The position numbers were made by a program, and so were the translations under genes. The notes under the pieces are model-generated. The model was not told the origin of the DNA and did not search any database. It worked only from the letters and a program-made list of their open reading frames with translations. A stretch of 64,000 nt of DNA. Origin: Faecalibacterium duncaniae. GTDB lineage: Bacteria > Bacillota > Clostridia > Oscillospirales > Ruminococcaceae. The stretch is from positions 2,480,001 through 2,544,000 of the forward strand of contig NZ_CP048437.1 in NCBI RefSeq assembly GCF_010509575.1, in the 5' to 3' direction. Positions 58,671 through 64,000 of the stretch are shown one piece after another. Each line of letters starts with the position of its first letter. The stretch's first letter is position 1.

Positions 58671-59450
58671 TCAAATTTCTTCTTCATTTTCGGCAATGGC
58701 CGTTGTGCTGCCCACCGGCTGCGGAAACTCCACCGTAGCCAGCGCCACAGCGAACACGCTCTGCGCACCGGCATCCAGCAGAGCCTGCGCGCAGGCCGAG
58801 GCCGTGGCTCCGGTGGTCAGAACATCGTCCACCAGAAGGATGCGCTTTCCCTCCACAGCCTCCGGCCGGGCCACCCGGAAGGCACCCGCCACATTGGCCA
58901 GCCGCTCGTCAAGGGAAAGTCCCTCCTGCCGCCGGGTGGAGCGGGCACGGGTCAGCGCGTCCGTGACCACCGGCACCCCCACCGCCCGGGCAAGGGGCTG
59001 TGCCATCCGCTCCGGCACATTGTAGCCGCGCTTTTTGCTGGAGGCCGGTACCGGAAGGATGCAGTCGTAACCCCTGTCCAGGCCCGGCACCGGTTCGGGC
59101 AGGGGCTCAGAGCCGCACATTCTGATCTCGCTGCCAAAGAGCAGGCGGGCCATCTCCACGCCCAGCTCCACAGCTGCCCAGGGCGCGCCCTGATATTTCG
59201 CCCGCAGCACCGCGCGGCGGACAAGGCCGGTGTATCGGTAGGGTGCGGCTGCCCCATCCAGCCGCCCCAGGTAGTGCTCGGAGCCGCGCAGCCGCATGGA
59301 GGGTGCACGGCGCAGCTCTGCCAGCCCATCGGCGCAGTCCGGGCAGGCAGGCTGGTTCCCCAGCACCCGGTCACAAAAAGGGCAGCGGCGCGGGTAAAGC
59401 ACCCAGCGCAGCTGCCGCAGTGTGCGGCTCAGGCCGCTGTAATAAAGCAT
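58671..59450 (-). CDS. comF: ComF family protein
   Basis: A 259-residue phosphoribosyltransferase-fold protein with an N-terminal zinc pair (CPFC and CPDC) and a C-terminal PRPP loop ILLVDDVLTTGATASACA. In competent bacteria ComF aids DNA uptake; here the role may be transport or DNA processing, but no other com gene is in view. Its start coincides with the stop of the upstream gene, so it is co-transcribed with the S-layer-homology protein. Confidence 0.9.
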   Translation of the reverse strand: MLYYSGLSRTLRQLRWVLYPRRCPFCDRVLGNQPACPDCADGLAELRRAPSMRLRGSEHYLGRLDGAAAPYRYTGLVRRAVLRAKYQGAPWAAVELGVEMARLLFGSEIRMCGSEPLPEPVPGLDRGYDCILPVPASSKKRGYNVPERMAQPLARAVGVPVVTDALTRARSTRRQEGLSLDERLANVAGAFRVARPEAVEGKRILLVDDVLTTGATASACAQALLDAGAQSVFAVALATVEFPQPVGSTTAIAENEEEI

Positions 59451-61633
59451 CAGTCGTTCTTGACCGCAATGATGACGCGGACCTTTTTTCCGGCAGCGCA
59501 GCCGAAATTATCGTACCAGCCGGTCAGCTGGTAGCCGTCCGCATCCACCTGAGCCAGCTTGGTGGGGTAATACTGGCCCTTGTACCACAGGTAGACCTGC
59601 ACATTGTCTGCCATCTCGTAGCGTTCATTGCCCGAGAGCACCGAGGCCGCGCCGACCTTGTCGATCTTCAGGGGCATCAGCTGCATCATGGCCTTGACAG
59701 AGCCGGTGGTCTCCTGCCGCACGGCAATGCCGCCCGCCAGCACCGGATACTTGATGGCCGTGGTGTAGCTGGCCACCGCGCCGTTGACGTAGCAGATATA
59801 GGTCGCCCCGCCGCCGATGTAATTGAAGATCTGCTTGAAGGGGGTGCCCGTGATCTCCGCAATCTGCTGGAAGCCAATGCTCATCAGGGAGCCGGTGTTG
59901 CTGGTCAGCTTCTGCCAGGCCGTGCTCAGGATATCGCCCGAAACGATGCCCCACAGGATCTCGCTGGTGGTGGGCACCAGCAGGTTGGACAGGCGGTCTA
60001 CCGCCGTGGCACCGGTCACAGTGGTGGTATCCGAGGTGGAGCCGGAGCCGTCGGTGCCGCCCGTGGCCGTTCCGGTGGTGGTGCCTGTCGTGGTCGTGGT
60101 GCCGGAAGTGGAATCTCCCGCCGCAATGCTGGTGACAAGGCTCTTCAGGTCAGAATAATTCATGGCCAAATTTTTCACATCGTCCAGCACGCCGTAGCTC
60201 CACAGGTCGCCGGTCACATCGTTCAGGATGAGCCGGTTGATTTGTCCGGCATCGTTGACGGTATAGTAGCGGACATCGAGGTCACTCAGTGTTACCCCCG
60301 ATAGGCGGCTGGGACGAACCGTCCCAGCCACACCCTCCGAAGTTGTATCCAGAATCTCTACATCGTCGGCCAGGGCGGCAGCGCCCAGCGCAGTACCATT
60401 GGTATTGATGGTGCCGTTGACGCGGCGGTCCTCGATGTGCTCCACGCTCTCGCCCTCCGGGGTGACCTTGATCTCTACCAGCCACCCCTGCGGAAAGTTC
60501 AGGCTCTTGTCCACGTTCACAGTGCGGGCAATGCCATCGGTGCACATGACGGAGACCTTCTGCAAAACATCCGCGCCGTTCTCTTCCACCAGACTGCGGG
60601 TGGCGGTCTGCACGACACCGTAGAACACGCTGTCGGCTTCCTCGCCGGTCACGATCCCGGCAACCTCATTGTTCATGCCCAGCAGCAGGGTGACGACCTC
60701 GCCCACGCCGCCGCCGTTGAGGGAGGACACCTGGGAGGCCACCGCAGAGGAACCCAGCGTATAGCTGGTGCCTGCCACCGTTACACTGGTGGGGGCGCTG
60801 GCACTGGGCGAAACTGCCGTGATGCGGCCAGCGGCGCGGCGGGTGTAGACCCACAATGTCTGTAAACTCTCGCTGTAATAATACACATCGTATTTGTTCA
60901 GCTCCGCAGATTCCGACGCTTTATCGTTGCGGTAGACCATCTTGGGAACAAAGGGCAGCTGGACCGTATCGCCCGCCACAAAGGGGCCCTTCAGGCTCTT
61001 GAGCATGACGCTGGAGGTATCCACCTGACCGTTGGAGACCGTGAAGCCCAGGCTGCTGCCGTAGGCACTGCCGCTGGCGGCGTTGGCTGTCAGGGCGTTG
61101 TAGAACAGCAGGGCGCACTCCTCGTAGTTGAGCACCTCGCCCTGGCTGCGGTCCACCTGATTGCGCAGGCCCAGCTCACTGGCCTTGTTCAGCTGTGCGT
61201 TGGGGAAGGAGCCGCTCAGGTCGGTCATCTTATAGCCCATCAGCTTGAGGATGGCCGTGACCGCTTCTTCCAGTGTCACGGCATTGTCGGGCCGGAAAGA
61301 GCCGTCGGTGTAGCCGTTCATCCAACCGTTCTGCACCGCAATGCGGACATAGGGGGCATAGGGCGAAGTGCCGGGCAGGTCGGTGAACAGGGTGCCCACC
61401 GTGCCCTGAGAGCCCACGCTCTCGCGGTAGGTGGAGTAGGACACCAGCATCCGGGCCAGCGCACCGCGGGTGACCACAGCGTTCAGAGCAGCCTGCTGGC
61501 TGCTGTCCATCGCGTTCAGCGTGATGGACAGCTGGACCGCCGTGTTGGCGTTGCCCGCTGCCGATGCCGGCAGCACCAGCATCGACACGGCAATGCTTAC
61601 CGCCAGCAGAAATGCAAGGATTCGCTTTTTCAT
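59450..61633 (-). CDS. S-layer-homology domain surface protein
   Basis: A 727-residue secreted protein with a typical signal peptide (LAFLLAVSIAVSMLVLPASA) and SLH repeats near residues 55-200 (YAPYVRIAVQNGWMNGYTDG, FRPDNAVTLEEAVTAILKLM), which bind cell-wall pyruvylated polymers. The rest is beta-rich and includes a Thr/Gly-rich low-complexity linker near residue 520. It anchors to the wall; enzymatic activity is not apparent. An imperfect 175-base repeat precedes it. Confidence 0.88.
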   Translation of the reverse strand: MKKRILAFLLAVSIAVSMLVLPASAAGNANTAVQLSITLNAMDSSQQAALNAVVTRGALARMLVSYSTYRESVGSQGTVGTLFTDLPGTSPYAPYVRIAVQNGWMNGYTDGSFRPDNAVTLEEAVTAILKLMGYKMTDLSGSFPNAQLNKASELGLRNQVDRSQGEVLNYEECALLFYNALTANAASGSAYGSSLGFTVSNGQVDTSSVMLKSLKGPFVAGDTVQLPFVPKMVYRNDKASESAELNKYDVYYYSESLQTLWVYTRRAAGRITAVSPSASAPTSVTVAGTSYTLGSSAVASQVSSLNGGGVGEVVTLLLGMNNEVAGIVTGEEADSVFYGVVQTATRSLVEENGADVLQKVSVMCTDGIARTVNVDKSLNFPQGWLVEIKVTPEGESVEHIEDRRVNGTINTNGTALGAAALADDVEILDTTSEGVAGTVRPSRLSGVTLSDLDVRYYTVNDAGQINRLILNDVTGDLWSYGVLDDVKNLAMNYSDLKSLVTSIAAGDSTSGTTTTTGTTTGTATGGTDGSGSTSDTTTVTGATAVDRLSNLLVPTTSEILWGIVSGDILSTAWQKLTSNTGSLMSIGFQQIAEITGTPFKQIFNYIGGGATYICYVNGAVASYTTAIKYPVLAGGIAVRQETTGSVKAMMQLMPLKIDKVGAASVLSGNERYEMADNVQVYLWYKGQYYPTKLAQVDADGYQLTGWYDNFGCAAGKKVRVIIAVKND

Positions 61634-61671
61634 GGAAAATCCTCCTTAAAATAGTTTCTAATGTATTCCGG

Positions 61672-61846
61672 GTTGCGGCTCCCAGCATCTGCTTCGTGCA
61701 AAGCCTTGCACTTGCATCCTGCTGGCCGCGGCCCCAACAACTCCTCCCTTCATCCGCCACTGGCGGCGGTCGTCGTTGTTGCCCCTATTAGGGGAGCTCC
61801 GCAAGGCACTGGCAAAGCCAGACCGAAGCGGTGAGAGGTTTAATCA
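61672..61846. repeat. Composite repeat, inverted relative to the 27976 copy
   Basis: Carries, in reverse orientation, the GGGTTGCGGCTCCCAGCATC, CTGGCCGCGGCCCCAACA and CCGCCACTGGCGGCGG blocks, and ends GTGAGAGGTT at the stop of the downstream permease gene. The other end lacks the terminal CTCTC motif. Confidence 0.78.
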
Positions 61847-63045
61847 TATCTCAGCGCTTCAATGGGGTTGAGCCTTGCGGCGCGCTTGGCGGGCAGATAG
61901 CCGAACAGCACGCCGATGCCCACCGAGATGCCAAAGGCCACCACGACGGAGTTGAACGAGGGGCTGACGGTCACATCAATGTCGCTGGAGATCATGGGCA
62001 GGATGCGGTTTGCCGCCATGGACACGATATAGCCAAGGACGATGCCCAGCACGCCGCCCAGTGCGGAGGTGGTGGCAGCTTCCACCACGAACTGCGACAG
62101 GATCACCCGCTCCTTGGCACCCAGTGCCTTGCGGATGCCGATCTCCCGGGTGCGCTCGGTCACCGACACCAGCATGATGTTCATAATGCCGATGCCGCCC
62201 ACCAGCAGCGAGATGCTGGCAATGCCGGTAAGGATGATGATGACCATGTTGATCATCTCGTTCATCTCTTCCAGCCACTCGCTGGCGCTGTAGATGTAAT
62301 AAGCGTTGTCGCTCTTGAGCAGGTCGTACAGGCCGCTTTCCACCACCGCCTTGGCCTCGTTGGCCCGGCTCTCGTCCGTCATAATTGCAACAAAGTTTTT
62401 GGCACTGGACTGGTTGGAGAGCCGCATGGCCGTGGTGTAGGGCAGATAGACGCAGTCATCGTCTGAGCCCTGCTGCATGTTCTTGTCCGTCACCTTGGCG
62501 TTCAGCACGCCCACGATCCGGAACTTATAGGCCCCCAGCTTGATGGTCTGGCCCACCGCGTTGCCGCCGTAGGCCGCCCGGTTGAGGTAATCACCAATGA
62601 TGCAGACCTGCTTGTTGTCCTTGATGTCCATGTACTGCAGGCCGCGCCCCTGGGCGAGGGTATAGTTTTTCATCTCGGCGTAGTGCTCGTCCACACCGTA
62701 AACACTGGTGCCGTAGCGGTAGGTCGTGGTGCCCACCTTGGGGGTGTTGTTGCTGAAATCGATCTGGGGCGAGACTGCGGAGATGAGCTCCTTGTTCTTA
62801 TCCGCGATCTTATACACATCCTCCACCGAGGCGGTGCGGGAGCCGTAGCCCCAGACCTGAATGGACAGGGCATTCGTGCCCAGCGCCGAAAAGCTGTCCC
62901 GCATGCTCTGGGTCATGCCGTTGCCCAGACCCACGATGACGATGACCGCCATGACACCGATGATGATGCCCAGCATGGTCAAAAAGGTGCGGAGCTTGTT
63001 GCTCCACACGTTCTGGAGGGCCTGACGGAAGGTCTCAATGATCAT
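61840..63045 (-). CDS. MacB-like ABC transporter permease
   Basis: A 401-residue permease with one N-terminal helix (TFLTMLGIIIGVMAVIVIVG), a large extracytoplasmic domain and three C-terminal helices, the MacB/FtsX layout. It exports peptides, lipopeptides or toxins. The ATPase gene overlaps it by four bases, and its final codons abut the repeat. Confidence 0.93.
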   Translation of the reverse strand: MIIETFRQALQNVWSNKLRTFLTMLGIIIGVMAVIVIVGLGNGMTQSMRDSFSALGTNALSIQVWGYGSRTASVEDVYKIADKNKELISAVSPQIDFSNNTPKVGTTTYRYGTSVYGVDEHYAEMKNYTLAQGRGLQYMDIKDNKQVCIIGDYLNRAAYGGNAVGQTIKLGAYKFRIVGVLNAKVTDKNMQQGSDDDCVYLPYTTAMRLSNQSSAKNFVAIMTDESRANEAKAVVESGLYDLLKSDNAYYIYSASEWLEEMNEMINMVIIILTGIASISLLVGGIGIMNIMLVSVTERTREIGIRKALGAKERVILSQFVVEAATTSALGGVLGIVLGYIVSMAANRILPMISSDIDVTVSPSFNSVVVAFGISVGIGVLFGYLPAKRAARLNPIEALRYD

Positions 63046-63791
63046 TTGTTCCCCTCCTGTTCTGCCGGTTCAAAGTTCAGCGTCGGCTGGACGATGGCTT
63101 CCGGTGCGCGGGAGTCGCCATCGTAGACCACCTGACCATCCTCCAGCCGGATGATGCGGTCGGCCTGCACGGCAATGGAGTTGTCATGGGTGATGAGCAC
63201 CACCGTATGGCCCTGCCCATGCAGGTCCTGCAGCATTCCCAGCACCTCGCGGCCGGTGTGGCTGTCCAGCGCGCCGGTGGGCTCATCCGCCAGAATGATT
63301 GCCGGGTTGCGCACCAGCGCCCGCGCGATGGATACGCGCTGCTGCTGGCCGCCCGAAAGCTGGTTGGGCTTGTTTTTCAGCTTATCGCCCAGCCCCACCT
63401 GCTCCAGCACCTCGCGAGCCCGGCGGTGGCGCTCGGCGCGGGGGATGCCCGCATAGACCAGCGGCACCTCCACGTTTTCCAATAAGTTTAATTTGGGCAG
63501 AAGATTATACTGCTGGAAGATGAACCCCAGCATCTCGTTGCGGATGGAGGCCAACTCGTTCCGGCTCATCTTGCCCACATCCCGGCCGTTCAGCCGGTAG
63601 GTGCCCGCCGTGGGCACATCCAGACAGCCGATGATGTTCATGCAGGTGGACTTGCCGGAGCCGGACTGGCCCACAATGGCAACAAACTCGCCTTTTTCTA
63701 TTTTCATGGTGATGTGGTCGGCGGCTTTTACCGTGGTGTCACCCATCTGGTAATACTTGCAGACCGCATCAAATTCGATCAGAGCACTCAT
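63042..63791 (-). CDS. MacB-like ABC transporter ATPase
   Basis: A 249-residue ATPase with Walker A GQSGSGKST, signature LSGGQQQRV, Walker B IILADEPTGALD and an H-loop histidine in LITHDNS. It pairs with the downstream permease and the upstream adaptor, forming a MacAB-like exporter. Confidence 0.95.
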   Translation of the reverse strand: MSALIEFDAVCKYYQMGDTTVKAADHITMKIEKGEFVAIVGQSGSGKSTCMNIIGCLDVPTAGTYRLNGRDVGKMSRNELASIRNEMLGFIFQQYNLLPKLNLLENVEVPLVYAGIPRAERHRRAREVLEQVGLGDKLKNKPNQLSGGQQQRVSIARALVRNPAIILADEPTGALDSHTGREVLGMLQDLHGQGHTVVLITHDNSIAVQADRIIRLEDGQVVYDGDSRAPEAIVQPTLNFEPAEQEGNK

Positions 63792-63803
63792 TCCATCCTC
63801 CCA

Positions 63804-64000
63804 TCAGAAGATCATCATGCTGCTGCCATCGTCATAGTAGCTGTCGCTGCTGACCGAGTTGGGGTCGTAACCAATGGCGTCCCCCTCCTGGATGCCGCTG
63901 ACGATCTGGGTGTAATCATCATCGCTGACACCGGTCTTGACGGCCACATAGACAAAGCCCTCGGGTGCCTCCATGGTGGTATCCGCCTTGGAAGCGCTGG
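63804..64000 (-). CDS. HlyD/MacA-like adaptor, C-terminal fragment
   Basis: The window end cuts this gene. The visible 64 or so residues read PEGFVYVAVKTGVSDDDYTQ and on to a Ser-rich end, the pattern of membrane-fusion proteins (VKTGISD..TEI.SGL.EGD). Only the C-terminus is seen; the start lies beyond position 64000. Confidence 0.75.
   Translation of the reverse strand, partial: SASKADTTMEAPEGFVYVAVKTGVSDDDYTQIVSGIQEGDAIGYDPNSVSSDSYYDDGSSMMIF

Overview
The window reads as chromosome of a GC-rich, anaerobic, low-to-moderate-GC-phylum (Bacillota/Clostridia) bacterium. Pyruvate formate-lyase with its activase, the redox repressor Rex, anaerobic (cobalt-early) cobalamin synthesis, YlxM beside Ffh, strong sigma-A type promoters and a family of short AGCTCCCCC..GGGGGAGCC palindromic repeats all point to an Oscillospiraceae gut commensal, most likely Faecalibacterium. 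The genus is an inference from gene content and composition; no search was run.

Layout. (1) 1-3192, minus: signal-recognition/ribosome operon ylxM-ffh-rpsP-khpA-rimM behind a near-consensus promoter; a terminator and paired repeats separate khpA from rimM. (2) 3405-7976: a cysteine-synthase-like protein lacking the PLP lysine, a MATE exporter, a ClpP/TepA-like protease, rex and tdk. (3) 8091-15672: pectin-oligomer locus, with a lipoprotein sugar binder, two permeases (no ATPase), an AraC regulator, a GH28 galacturonidase and a GH105 unsaturated uronyl hydrolase. (4) 15781-18036, minus: ECF sigma factor (TTG start), anti-sigma-like protein and two membrane proteins. (5) 18264-19226: birA. (6) 19278-23917, minus: two paralogous AMP-forming ligases, a stand-alone carrier protein and a condensation-fold acyltransferase, divergent from an OafA-type membrane acyltransferase, a coiled-coil protein, a glycosyltransferase and a flippase-fold membrane protein (to 29839). 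(7) 29885-33612: candidate operator-controlled small transcript, then pflB-pflA. (8) An HD-GYP-like protein and a second MATE exporter.

(9) 37139-57140, minus: about 20 kb of cobalamin genes behind one promoter and a B12 riboswitch with a terminator. In transcription order: cbiK (a lipoprotein chelatase), a lipoprotein with two repeats, a BtuF-like binder, a BtuC/FecCD permease, an ATPase fused to CbiD, cbiF, cbiG, cbiH, cbiJ, cbiET, cbiA, cobT, cobU, cobS, a mini-CobU, cobC, cbiB, cobD, cbiP, cbiC. Most neighbours overlap by 4-8 bases. cbiL is not in the window. The surface chelatase, importer and ATPase-methyltransferase fusion together suggest uptake coupled to corrin-ring synthesis, which is the most unusual system seen here.

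(10) 57141-64000, minus: glycerate-kinase-like gene, tRNA-Pro(GGG), comF, an S-layer-homology protein, and a MacAB-like exporter whose adaptor gene runs off the window end.
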